Positions 1 to 12,200 of a stretch of DNA of 64,000 nt are shown piece by piece; positions within the stretch are counted from its first letter, which is position 1; each line of letters opens with the position of its first letter. Position numbers and translations under genes: made by a program. Origin of the DNA: Trematomus loennbergii. Lineage: Eukaryota; Chordata; Actinopteri; Perciformes; Nototheniidae. Location of the stretch: the NCBI GenBank assembly GCA_012861695.1, contig JAAOOA010000390.1, positions 124,001 through 188,000 on the forward strand, given 5' to 3'. The notes beneath the pieces are model-generated. The model was given only the letters and a program-made list of their open reading frames with translations. It ran no database searches and had not been told where the DNA came from.

Positions 1-1330
1 GTCTGTTGAGGGCAAGGATGTGAGAAAAACGTTTCACATGAAACCCTCTCCTTCACTGATCACTGATCACATCACCATGGAAACCTTTGATCTCACAGGT
101 GTTCTGATTAGGTGCTCAGCTCAGACACAGACACACAGACTGGAGTTTAACACACTGTCTCAGCCTATGCTATACTATCTGATGGAACCTCATACACACT
201 TTAACATGTTCCACATATCTTCCAGATTATTGGGGACATATGGTTGTAGTTCAAAAACATGCAGACAAAATATTTTGCTGCTTTTTCCCAGCGTTTTTAC
301 TTTCTTTTCTTTTCTTATACACATCCAAGCCCCCACTGTTCATGTACCCTTTAAAACAGCCAGCCACACTACCTATTACCAGGTGTGACTGTGGCTCTGT
401 GTGACTGCATTGCTCTCTCAACTATAAGGTTGCCGGTTCCATTCCAACAGTCATCATGTTAATATCTTTATACCTTACTACAATGTATCAGTTAGTTATT
501 GCAGGATAACACGTACTTAGTGGAGATTGATCAAATATACTTAAACTATTGCACATCTTTTAAACATTATTGCTAAAAGCCACTTGTTCATACAGCTCCA
601 GTCACCATTCAGCTATTCAGATATTCAGCTTTCTCTGCATTTTCAGCAAAGTTCAGCAACACATTTGCGCAGCTTTCAGCATTCACACACATTTTCAGCA
701 GGAAATGCCTTTTCTAGTCTAACCTGTTCTTTAATGATCGCAGTAAAGAAACTTAGTAACAGTACAGTAACAAAGTAAAACTCTTGATCCCTGGCGTCAT
801 CAGCGATAGTAAATAATCTGCATACAGACAGAAGTCAAAATGTGCTCTCTGAATGAACTAATGATGTTTAAAACATGTGTTGTTTCCACAGACAGAGAGC
901 AGAGTCTCCAGTCCCCAGCTGTCTGTCTCTGAAGAGTGAGCAGTCTATGTGGCTCCTCCATACTTCAGTAATGAACCTGGACCCTCAGACACAAAGTAAG
1001 AGTTTCTGCTGTAACCTGACCTGAAGAGGATCCAGTTTTATATCATCTAATATATTAAACTGTTCTTTAATAATATCATGTGTGCAGTATAGTACAGAAC
1101 AAAGGCAGCAGAGTTCAGCAAGCTAACATTATTTGAGGATATTTCAGTATGCATTTATAGCATCATTGTATCAGTGGCATCAAAAGGTTTTAAATGGCAA
1201 AGATATTGAAAATACTCACTCAAAACTAAATATATGCTCGAAAACATTATTTACTACTTGGGCATGTTTATGATATGTATTTTAAAGATGTTTATTAATG
1301 ATAGTGATGACCTGGTGAGCTGGTTGTGTG
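1..1330 (+). repeat. Left copy of a 4.25-kb tandem duplication
   Basis: This stretch reappears at 4250-5580 with about the same sequence, differing by scattered substitutions and 1-bp indels. The shift is 4249 bp, so 1-4249 is one duplication unit. Each copy carries one short NLR N-terminal exon (892-995 and 5141-5245) and the same intron. The copies part at about 1330/5580: here the sequence runs into a (CT)n tract, in the other copy into a LINE tail. No other gene is visible before 892. Confidence 0.85.
892..995 (+). CDS. NLR N-terminal 35-residue repeat exon, 1-bp deleted
   Basis: A short phase-2 exon with acceptor AG at 890-891 and donor GTAAGA at 996. It encodes the same repeat as the exons at 3439 and 5141 (core [10 protein letters not shown]), but is 104 bp rather than 105 bp. 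One base is missing near 953 (compare 5202-5213), which turns the second half out of frame. It belongs to the duplicate module upstream of the main NLR model, or to the 3' part of an earlier 5' module outside the window. Whether the deletion is real or a consensus error cannot be told from the sequence. Confidence 0.6.
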
Positions 1331-1338
1331 ACGTGCAT

Positions 1339-1397
<59 letters not shown>
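1339..1397. repeat. (CT)n microsatellite
   Basis: About 29 perfect CT dinucleotides. The same tract, in the same context, lies at 61502-61614 in the second module copy, where it is longer and interrupted. Open frames here (poly-Leu/Ser or poly-Arg/Glu) are artefacts of the repeat. Confidence 0.95.
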
Positions 1398-1401
<4 letters not shown>

Positions 1402-2626
1402 GGGATAGCTACCTATTATGCTGCTGGCTCTTTTAAGCCTGCTCCGTGCATGCAGTGACATGTTGGATGCTGCTGTTTTGAGCATTGCAATATATTTGTC
1501 TTTTGTTTTTAGTTAATACTGAAATAGAGACTGCTGTTTTGTTCGGGCTTTTTCTTTAAATACAATTTTCAAATGTCGACACAGTAGCTGTCCTTTTTTT
1601 AAATGTCTATTCTTAAGTTTGTATAAGTGTTGCTATCTGCTTTGTGTAGCGTGGTTCTACAAGCAAGTCAGTGCATTCATTGGGTGGTATCAGAGAGTCA
1701 CAAGGGTCTGTCAATGCAATGAAAACAATTGGCCACAGCAAATCATTTATATTAAACATGCAATTTTTACTTTTGAATACTTCAGTACAAAGGATGTATT
1801 GAATCATTTAATGTACACATACATCATGAGTCAAAACAGGGCTACATTATAAAAGGTATATGTGTTAAAATGAAGAGCCGCTTGGGAGCTGAAAGAGCCG
1901 GCTCTTCTTGGTGAGCCGAGCCAAATGATCTCTAAGAAGAGCCAGAATTCCCATCACTAAGCTGCTGCGTTCACTTCAGAAACACACACCACCGCTCGCT
2001 CACTCTCGCTCGCTCTACCATGCGCACACACAAGGGTGTAACTTTGGTTTGAGAAGTGGGGGGGACACAAAACAGGGGGTCTGTGGGTCCTTCGCAACGA
2101 AAAACGTTCTCGATTTGAATCCCATTTCCTGCTTTCTACAAATATGGTGTTAAAAAACAAGCAAAATGTGTTGTGTATATAATGAGTGTGCAAATGTATC
2201 TAGTATCCAATCAATGTCAACCTGCTTGATTTGGGTGGACCTCACATCAATTAGGGGGTCCGGGGGCATGCTCCCCGGGAACAATTTGTTTTAAATGTTG
2301 AAGTTAAATGCATCGATCTCTTTGAGGGGAAATTAAGGGATGTATGGATACAGCTCTCAACACACTGAAACAGAACTGTATATATTTCAATCATCAAAAA
2401 ATCCTTAGGATCACAAACAATAACAAATAATTTAAACTTGTTTATTTGATAAACTCCTCACTCCCTCCTCTCTCCTATCTTTATCTGACCTAGTTAGCAT
2501 TCTTTATCCTATTTATGCATATTTTACTAATCACTCCAGTTTAAACTGTATTTTAAATGTTTTACTGTCCTATAAACATTGGAATGATTTCTTACATTAT
2601 GTTTTTACAACTATATTAAATAGATA
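1398..2626. other. Intergenic DNA with hAT-like terminal sequences
   Basis: No gene is seen. At 1870-1960 lies a segment rich in GAGCCG/CGGCTC ending GAATTCCCATCACTA, resembling a hAT element end. At 2031 a second element begins (GGTGTAACTTTGGTTTGAG). The part at 2230-2380 resembles 26160-26300. The whole stretch is repeated at 61615-62850, so it is part of the duplicated NLR upstream module. Confidence 0.5.
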
Positions 2627-2854
<228 letters not shown>

Positions 2855-2930
2855 GGGATAGCAGCCTGACTGCATGACCCTAATATCATAACACAAGTTT
2901 ATTATTTTGATGGTTTAGATTTAAACAAGT

Positions 2931-2959
2931 GTGTGTGTGTGGTGTGTGTGTGTGTGTGT

Positions 2960-3039
<80 letters not shown>
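2931..3039. repeat. (GT)n microsatellite beside the first NLR exon
   Basis: About 50 GT units with a few GGT/GC interruptions, ending 10 bp before a consensus acceptor (ATCTCCAG, 3041-3048) that leads into the first coding exon. The copy at 63049-63205 keeps the same position. A GT tract against a 3' splice site can affect splicing; this is inference only. Confidence 0.95.
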
Positions 3040-3042
<3 letters not shown>

Positions 3043-3079
3043 CTCCAGTGTTAGTGGTTTATCTCTCAGACTGGAGAAG

Positions 3080-3204
3080 ATGAGTGATTTTAAAGATGAG
3101 GAAGAGGACACATCTTCAGTCTCCAGCTGTCTGTCTCTGAAGAGTGACCAGTCTAAAGATCAACCTCTAACCTTCAGTAATGAACCTGGACCCTCAGACA
3201 CAAA
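3080..3204 (+). CDS. NLR first coding exon (acidic start + repeat 1)
   Basis: The ATG at 3080 sits in GAAGATGA, 32 bp after a good acceptor at 3047-3048, and opens an acidic start ([11 protein letters not shown]). The peptide core follows: [11 protein letters not shown], then [11 protein letters not shown]. The exon ends in phase 2 at donor GTAAGA. The copy at 63245-63369 keeps start, length and donor. The repeat resembles the short N-terminal peptide repeats known from fish NLR families; its biochemical role is unknown. Many Ser/Thr residues next to acidic ones make phosphorylation plausible, but this is inference. Confidence 0.8.
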
Positions 3205-6200
3205 GTAAGAGTTTCTGCTGTAACCTGACCTGAAGAGGATCCAGTTTTTATGTTATCTGATAATCTAACCTGTTCTTTAATGATCGCAGTAAAGAAACTT
3301 AGTAATAGTACAGTAACAAAGTTTAAACTCTTGATCCCTGGCGTCATCAGCGATAGCAAATAATCTACATACAGACAGAAGTCAAAATGTGCTCTCTGAA
3401 TGAACTAATGATGTTTAAAACATGTGTTGTTTCCACAGACAGAGAGCAGAGTCTCCAGTCCCCAGCTGTCTGTCTCTGAAGAGTGACCGGTCTATAGGCT
3501 TTCCTCCAAACTTCAGTAATGAACCTGGACCCTCAGACACAAAGTAAGAGTTTCTGCTGTAACCTGACCTGAAGAGGATCCAGTTTTTATGTTATCTGAT
3601 AATTAGTGTGAATGCTGAGCAACAGACTAGTGTTCTTCAAATCTTCATTCTTCAACTTATTTCAACCAATGTTTGCTGTTTAACTACTTCAGCATACTTT
3701 CAGCTACAGGAACCATTCAAATATTAAATGTTCAGCTCCTTCAGGACATGACTGCTATGACTGTTCTTGTTTTGGACATTTATGCTTTTTATAATATTCA
3801 GCTTTTTAAACCTTTATTTTTACAATGTAACCCAATGGGAGGAGCCTTCAAATCCTCTTTTAGCTACACCGTGTGCTAAATGCTACTCCTTCCACATACC
3901 TTCAGCTAGAGATTTCGTTCCAACTTTAAAACGCTCACAAGACATTCAGCTATTAAACCTGCATTCATCTTTTTTATCACTTTTTGAAATATTTAACTTA
4001 GTTTGGAGCTTGGTAAAGAGGCCTTCTTCAGATTTTAACATTAGTGTGCGCCGCTCGTTAAGTCTAGAGAGCTTTGATCTCAAAACAGAGTGGAGGAGAG
4101 CTTGAAATTCGCCGCCATTTTTTTTTTTTTTAAACCTGCCATAAGTCCCAAAGCCTAAACTCCTGTGACATCAGTTGTTGAAGAAAATGTAGGAAAACAT
4201 CTCTTAGGTTGAAAAATAAAAAAATGTAAGTATAGAACTTTAAAAAAATGTCTGTTGAGGGCAAGGATGTGAGAAAAACGTTTCACATGAAACCCTCTCC
4301 TTCCACTGATCACTGATCACATCACCATGGAAACCTTTGATCTCACAGGTGTTCTGATTAGGTGCTCAGCTCAGACACAGACACACAGACTGGAGATTAA
4401 CACACTGTCTCAGCCTATGCTATACTATCTGATGGAGACCTCATACACACTTTAACATGTTCCACATATCTTCCAGATTATTGGGGACATATGGTTGTAG
4501 TTCAAAAACATGCAGACAAAATATTTTGCTGCTTTTTCCCAGCGTTTTCACTTTCTTTTCTTTTCTTACTACACATCCAAGCCCCCACTGTTCATGTACC
4601 CTTTAAAACAGCCAGCCACACTACCTATTACCAGGTGTGACTGTGGCTCTGTGACTGCATTGCTCTCTCAACTATAAGGTTGCCGGTTCCATTCCAACAG
4701 TCATCATGTTAATATCTTTACCTTACTACAATGTATCAGTTAGTTATTGCAGGATAACACGTACTTAGTGGAGATTGATCAAATATACTTAAACTATTGC
4801 ACATCTTTTAAACATTATTGCTAAAAGTCACTTGTTCATACAGCTACAGTCACCATTCAGCTATTCAGATATTCAGCTTTCTCTGCATTTTCAGCAAAGT
4901 TCAGCAACACATTTGCGCAGCTTTCAGCATTCACACACATTTTCAGCAGGAAATGCCTTTTCTAGTCTAACCTGTTCTTTAATGATCGCAGTAAAGAAAC
5001 TTAGTAACAGTACAGTAACAACGTTTAAACTCTTGATCCCTGGCGTCATCAGCGATAGTAAATAATCTACATACAGACAGAAGTCAAAATGTGCTCTCTG
5101 AATGAACTAATGATGTTTAAAACATGTGTTGTTTCCACAGACAGAGAGCAGAGTCTCCAGTCCCCAGCTGTCTGTCTCTGAAGAGTGAGCAGTCTATGTG
5201 GCTTCCTCTAAACTTCAGTAATGAACCTGGACCCTCAGACACAAAGTAAGAGTTTCTGCTGTAACCTGACCTGAAGAGGATCCAGTTTTTATATAATCTA
5301 ATATATTAAACTGTTCTTTAATAATATCATGTGTGCAGTATAGTACAGAACAAAGGCAGCAGAGTTCAGCAAGCTAACATTATTTGAGGATATTTCAGTA
5401 TGCATTTATAGCATCATTGTATCAGTGGCATCAAAAGGTTTTAAATGGCAAAGATATTGATAAATACTCACTAAAAACTAAATATATGCTCGAAAACATT
5501 ATTTACTACTTGGGCATGTTTCTGATATGTATTTTAAAGATGTTTATTAATGATAGTGATAACCTGGTGAGCTGGTTGTGTTTAGCATTAGCAGATATAA
5601 CAGAGCTTTGTGTGATTACATGTAGAGTCAATGCAAAGACCCAGATCCGTGCCTGGAGACACCAAGAAAGTGAAGAGGTGAAATTCATGTCACCTGCGTA
5701 TTCGTGCAGCGTGACACATTTCATCTTTCATTTCATTTCATTTGTATTTGTTCCGTTCATGGTATGCACAACTTAATGTATAACAAATATTTACAAAACA
5801 TGTCTCTATGAACACACCATTGACCGAAAAGGAGCAGGGAGAAGAAAATAATCTGATATGACCTGCCCCTTTCTAAAGAAATAGAAACAGATGGTCTGTC
5901 CTTCATATGTTCTTATTCACAGCCACACATCACAGTATCGTAGGATAACAAGAGAAACACAAACACTTACTAACAAAAATACTTAGTTCCCACTTGACAG
6001 TTAACGGAAAGAAACAAAACAACAACAACAACACCAAAACATCACATGAACAATGCAACACCCTCACCTGAGTCCTACTGGAGAAGAAGAGTCTTGAGAG
6101 TGACGTTTGTGACGCTCTGCCCGTTGGTGAGAATCAGCTCCACTAATGTGACGTGCTGTAAAGGATGTGTTCATCTCCACAGAGGGAAGAGGAAGAGTGG

Positions 6201-9200
6201 TGTTCCTGTGGAGGAGCAGCTGTCCAGCTGTGCTCTGTGTCAGGACGTCCTGAAGGATCCAGTCTCTACCAGCTGTGGACACTGGTTCTGCAGACAGTGC
6301 ATCACCTCATACTGGGAGCAGAGACCTCCATCAGGAGACCCCTCCTGTCCCCAGTGTGGAGAAAGATCCAGAACCAGAGCTGGACTGCAGACAGCCAGTC
6401 AGACCAGCTCTGTACGAGGTAAGAGGCCGAACACATGCAGCGTCTTATTCCTCTTCCTGGTTCATTTGTTTTGAACAGGTATACTGTTGTAGAGCATAGA
6501 CAGTAAGCTGTTTATAAAACATTTAAACTCAGTCTGTTTGTTGTTGTTTTATTGTTATAATTAGATTCTCAGAGCATTTCCCTCATTCTCTCATGTTTCC
6601 TTCTCTTCCAGCAGATAGTGGTCTGCAGGAGGTTTTAGATGAACATAGGCTCAGTCTGAGGAGGAGATGTGAACGTGTGACTGAAGGAACTGATCAAAGT
6701 GAAACCCTCCTCAACAGGATCTTCACTGAGCTCTACATCACACAAGGCCAGAGTGAAGAGGTTAATACCCAACATGAGGTGAGGCAGCTGGAGACAGCTT
6801 CCAAGAAGAAGCCCTCCATGACACTCCAATCAAGTGCCAGGACATCTTTAAAGCCTTACCTGACCAACAGACTCTCATCAGAGCGGTCCTGACCAACGGA
6901 GTCGCTGGAGTTGGAAAAACCTTCTCAGTGCAGAAGTTCACTCTGGACTGGGCCGAGGGTTTGGGAAACCAAGATGTCAGTCTGGTGATCCCGCTCTCCT
7001 TCAGGGAGCTGAACCTGATCAAAGGTGAGCAGTACAGTCTTCTCAGGCTGCTCCATGTTTTCCATCCAACCTTACAGAAGGTCACAGCAGAGCAGCTGGC
7101 TGTCTGCAAAGTGCTGCTCATCTTTGACGGCCTGGATGAAAGCAGACTTTCTCTGGACTTCAGAAACAATGAGGTTGTGTCTGATGTCTCACAGCAGTCC
7201 TCAGTCAACGTGCTGCTGACAAACCTCATCAGGGGGAAGCTGCTTCCCTCGGCTCTCGTCTGGATAACTTCCAGACCTGCAGCGGCCAATCAGATCCCTC
7301 CTGAGTGTGTGGACAGGGTAACAGAAGTACGAGGCTTCACTGACGCCCAGAAGGAGGAGTACTTCAGGAGGAGATGGAGTGATGAAGACCTGTCCAGCAG
7401 AATCATCTCTCACATCAAGAGCTCCAGGAGCCTCCACATCATGTGTCTGATCCCAGTCTTCTGCTGGATCACTGCTGCAGTTCTGGACCACATGTTGACT
7501 ACAGACCAGAGAGGAGAGCTGCCCCAGACCCTCACTGACATGTACTCACACTTCCTGCTGGTCCAGACCAAGAGGAAGAAGCAGAAGTATGAAGAGGGAC
7601 ATGAGACGAGTCCACAGCAGCTGACGGAGGCTGACAGGGAGGTTCTTCTGAAGCTGGGGAGGCTGGCGTTTGAACATCTGGAGAAAGGAGACATCATGTT
7701 CTACCAAGAAGACCTGCAGCGCTGTGGTCTTGATGTCACCGAGGCCTTGGTGCACTCAGGAGTTTGTACAGAGATCTTCAAAAGAGAGAGTGTGATCTTC
7801 AGAAAACAGTCTACTGCTTTGTTCATCTGAGCATTCAGGAGTTTCTGGCTGCAGTCTACATGTTGCACTGTTACACCAACAGAGACACAGAGGTACTGAA
7901 GGACTTCCTGCAGGAGACTATACAACAGCAGAGATCAGGATTACCCATCCCTGGATGTCTTCCTGAAGGGAGCCATGGAGAAATCCCTCCAAAGTAAAAT
8001 GGCCACCTGGACCTGTTTGTCCGCTTTCTCCACGGCCTCTCTCTGGAGTCCAACCAGAGACTGTTAGGAGGCCTGCTGGGTCGCACAGACAACAGACCAG
8101 AAACCATCCAGAGAGCCATCAGCAACCTGAAGGAGATGAGCAGTGATCTCTCCTGACAGGAGCATCAACATCTTCCACTGTCTGACAGAGATGAAGGACC
8201 ACTCAGTACATCAGGAGATCACAGAGTTCCTGAAGTCAGAGAACAGATCAGAGAAGGAACTCTCTGAGATCCACTGCTCTGCTCTGGCCTACATGCTGCA
8301 GATGTCAGAGGAGGTTCTGGATGAGTTGGACCTGATCAGTACAACACATCAGGAGGGACGAGACTGATTCCAGCTGTGAGGAACTGCAGGAAGTTCAAGT
8401 AAGTCCAGATGTGATTAACTTTATAAACTAATGTGGATCAGGAGTTTAATTATTCAAATAAACACTATAACATTTCTGCTGTTTAAATACTGAGAGCAAA
8501 ATAAACCAACACTGTTCTTCTATTTATTTATAATAATAGTTAAACTGAAGCGTTCCTCTCTTCATATTGAGTGATGGAGGCGACATGTCAAACCAACCCG
8601 GTATCACGGCAAGACGTGAACATGTGACGATCTACCATGCTGGGAGACGTGAATATGTCACGGTTTCGTCCCTTCAAACGTGACAGTTACACGGTATTGT
8701 TAACATGGCCCAACCAGTGGAGAAATACCCGGAAGTGCCAAGCAAATGGTCTACCGCGCCTATTGGTCGGTTTTTATTGTCAAAATAATAATAATAATAA
8801 TAGCTTGCATTTATATAGCGCCTTTCAAGGGACCCAAGGTCGCTTTACAGTAATAAAGCGACCTTGGGAATGTTGCGAATCTCCGCAGAGAGAGCGTTCC
8901 AGAGGGTGGGGGCTGCCACACTGTAGGCTCTGTCCCCGAAGGTTCGCAGTTTGGTGCGGGGGGTGGTAAGCAGGCCAGAGTCTGAGGACCGCAGGTTCCG
9001 GGTGGGGCATGTGGGTGAAGGATGTCCGATAGGTACTGGGGGGCAAGGGCATGGAGGGACTTGTAGGTAAGGAGGAGTACTTTGTAAGATATACGGGACT
9101 TGACCGGGAACCAGTGTAGGTGGATGAGGGTGGGAGTGATGTGCTGCCACGGCTTTGTGTGTGTGAGTACCCTAGCAGCACAGTTTTGGACATACAGGAG

Positions 9201-12200
9201 CCTGTCCAGGGTTTTTTTGGGAACCCCGAACAGGACACCATTGCAGTAGTCCAAGCGGGTGGTGACAAATGCATGTACTAGGGTTTCGGCAACCGACTCC
9301 GAGAGTGACGGTCGGAGTCTGGCAATGTTCCTCAGGTGGAAAAAGGCCGATTTGGTCACAGATTTGATGTGGGAATGGAAGGAAAGGGTGGAGTCAAGGA
9401 TGACACCCAGGTTGCGGGCTTCAGGAGATGGGGAGATGGAGCAGCCGTCGACCTCGAGGATGAAGTCACCAACCTTCTGGAGCAGGGCCTTGGGTGCCAC
9501 AACCATGAGCTCCGTTTTATTGCTGTTCAGCTTAAGGTAGTTGGAAGACATCCATGTTTTGATGTCATGCAGGCAGTTGATGAGGGACTGAGGGGGGAGC
9601 TGGGAGGATGGAGTGGTTCTGAGATACAGTTGGGTATCATCAGCGTAACAGTGGAAATTGAGTCCATGATGTCGGATGATCTGGCCGAGGGGGAGCATGT
9701 AAATGGTGAACAGGAGGGGGCCAAGCACAGAGCCCTGGGGTACACCGTGGTGGACTGGGGCCGGGGGTGAGTTTGAAAATTAGATGTTTTTAATTTATTT
9801 TTTAATCGTCACACTCGATTTCGCCGATTTTCTTGTTGCTCTAGCTGGTCGACACCTCTTTTAGCAGAAACAAAGGCTACATTAATGTATTAAATCGATG
9901 TTAATCCATGTGTGTGGATCATAGACTGGCAACGCAATTTACAAACTCTTCAACTACAACCCTAATTATATTTAAAAACATTTAGAAGGCCTCACGAAAT
10001 ACTTTACGAAAATCCATTCTTTTATTTGTAATATTATTAATACTATTATCTTATTATGTCTTTTCTGATTTGTCATCTGTTATGTAGTTCATCTTGTACT
10101 TAGATGTGTTTATTTGGTTATGTATGCTTTGTGAATATTTTCTTAAAAAGCAAAGAAAAAAGCAAAGAAAGTAATAATAACATGTTTCTGTGATAACTGT
10201 AAGTCCTGCTGTGTGGTGTGATCACATGCTGAGAAACCTCTCAAGTCCTTCATGTGTTTGACACAACCCGGTATCACGGCAAGACGTGAACATGTGACGA
10301 TCTACCATGCTGGGAGACGTGAATATGTCACGGTTTCGTCACTTCAAACGTGACAGTTACACGGTATTGTTAACATGGCCCAACCAGTGGAGAAATACCC
10401 GGAAGTGCCAAGCAAATGGTCTACCGCGCCTATTGGTCGGTTTTTATTGTCAAAATTAGATTTATTTTTTAATCGTCACACTCGATTTCGCTGATTTTCT
10501 TGTTGCTCTAGCTGGTCGACACCTCTTTAAGCAGAAACAAAGGCTACATTAATGTATTAAATCGATGTTAATCCATGTGTGTGGATCATAGACTGGTGTG
10601 GATGTGGAATTAACGGACGTGACGTTGTGCAATTATATTTAAAAACATTTTAGAAGGCCTCACGAAATACTTTAATGTAAATTAAAATGTGAATGTGAAG
10701 GGATGTGTGTAATGTATGTGGTGATTGACATTATTCACCCACGGATCTATGGGTTGGGGGTATTGTTCCGCACGGACATTTTAGTTAACCGGACTTTACT
10801 GTTGATGTGAAATCCCAAAGAAAATTTAAAAATAAAATAATACTTTATTCCGAGTTGCTTGCTTTTCTCTTTGGAGGTCATCACATAACGGCATTGTAAT
10901 ACACGGTTCGGCTGCATTAAATATGACATATCTGCCGTAGTTCTGTATTTATAGAGCCCTGATGAGAAGACTTCTGGACAAACAGGAAGCACTGCCGCCA
11001 AAACTGAAAACGTGACGTGGATCATAAATATATCAGCAATTAAACAACATCTTACATTTTTTTTCACACAATACGTCTCCTTGCAGTATCAATACTAATT
11101 CAGCTGACTTTTATATTTGATCCAATTGGTAGATAGGTTATATTTACACCATAACGGTGCACAGCTGATATAAAAGGACTTGTCGTTTTTAAAGATATTA
11201 CTGATTTTCTTTGAATATAAGAATGTAAATACTGAGTTGAGAGAATAGTCAGGGGATTTGGGTGATGGGAGACACATCTATGGATTCAGAATTGCAATAG
11301 CTTACTGTTAAATGACGGATATACCTTTCTGTCTGTGATGTTTTACAAATCAGATATTAGAAGTAAAACATGTGAAATAATATAGCAATATCCTGTACAA
11401 TTATGTGAAAACATGAATAAAACTACACATCTTCAGATGTTATACATACACAAGTGTCCTACACTAATAATACAAAGTTATTATGGCTGTGTGTACCTTG
11501 TGTGCACCGCCTAGTGGTTAAAGCACGTTATTGAATTAGTTGTGTATATGATATGTCAATGAACCTTAGAACATCTTGAAATCTTAAAAGGGATGTGCAA
11601 AATAGCCATTATATACAGTCTTTAATTAACTATTAGTAGAGAATAACGAGTAATGAATATACTTTATAGGGATCTGCAGATAAATGTTTAGTCTTCTCAA
11701 GCACCAACTAATATCTCTCCTGATTGTTGGCACTTGACAATCACCTTTCCCTGAATTTTACTCAGGTGTAACTAAAGCCTGATGTAAGGGTTGTTTATAT
11801 TTCACATCATTAATCAGAATCTGCAAAGTAGCTAAAATAAATGTAGTGGAGTAAAAATACCAGGTTAACCTCTGAATTGTAGTGGAGTAGAATTGCTGTT
11901 TTGTTTAGTAATGGATATTGAATATGGAATAAGGTTTTGACAAGACCTGGTGTAACAATAATCAAAAAGGACATTAAAAGAGCTCCAGATGTCAATGATC
12001 TAAATCAGGGGTCGGCAACCTTTTTGATATGAAGTGCCATTAAAAAAAAAATTGTTATCAGCGTGCCAACGATCGAGAATTATCAAGGGGGGGGGGGGGG
12101 GGGTTGAGGAGCTTGACGCTCGTGAACTATCAACAGGAGGGCGGGGGAGAGCCTCGCTGCGGGGAAGCATTGTGTGGACCTGTCAGCACAACTTACATGA

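Larger units (their letters stand above)
8598..10013. repeat. Interspersed repeat copy 1, split by an L2 insertion
   Basis: The 185-bp block 8598-8783 (starting AACCCGGTATCACGGCAAG) continues at 9776-9950 after a LINE insertion. The uninterrupted sequence is at 10262-10620, and its reverse complement at 14535-14895. Identity of the repeat family is unknown. It contains several ACGTGA/TCACGT words but no gene. Confidence 0.7.

Noticed and set aside
1282..1485. Arg/Glu-repeat and Leu/Ser-repeat open frames over CT tracts (also 2644-2889, 61413-61700, 62815-63009)
   Set aside because: A dinucleotide repeat without stops gives long frames on both strands; no codon structure or homology.
5384..5776. 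130-aa ORF across the end of the duplicated intron
   Set aside because: Crosses the duplication breakpoint and a LINE tail; the other copy does not keep the frame.
6762..7925. Minus-strand ORFs opposite the NACHT exon
   Set aside because: Antisense shadows of a strongly coding plus strand; no domain.
9259..9770. Plus-strand ORFs at 9259-9540 and 9336-9770
   Set aside because: Antisense of the L2 reverse transcriptase.
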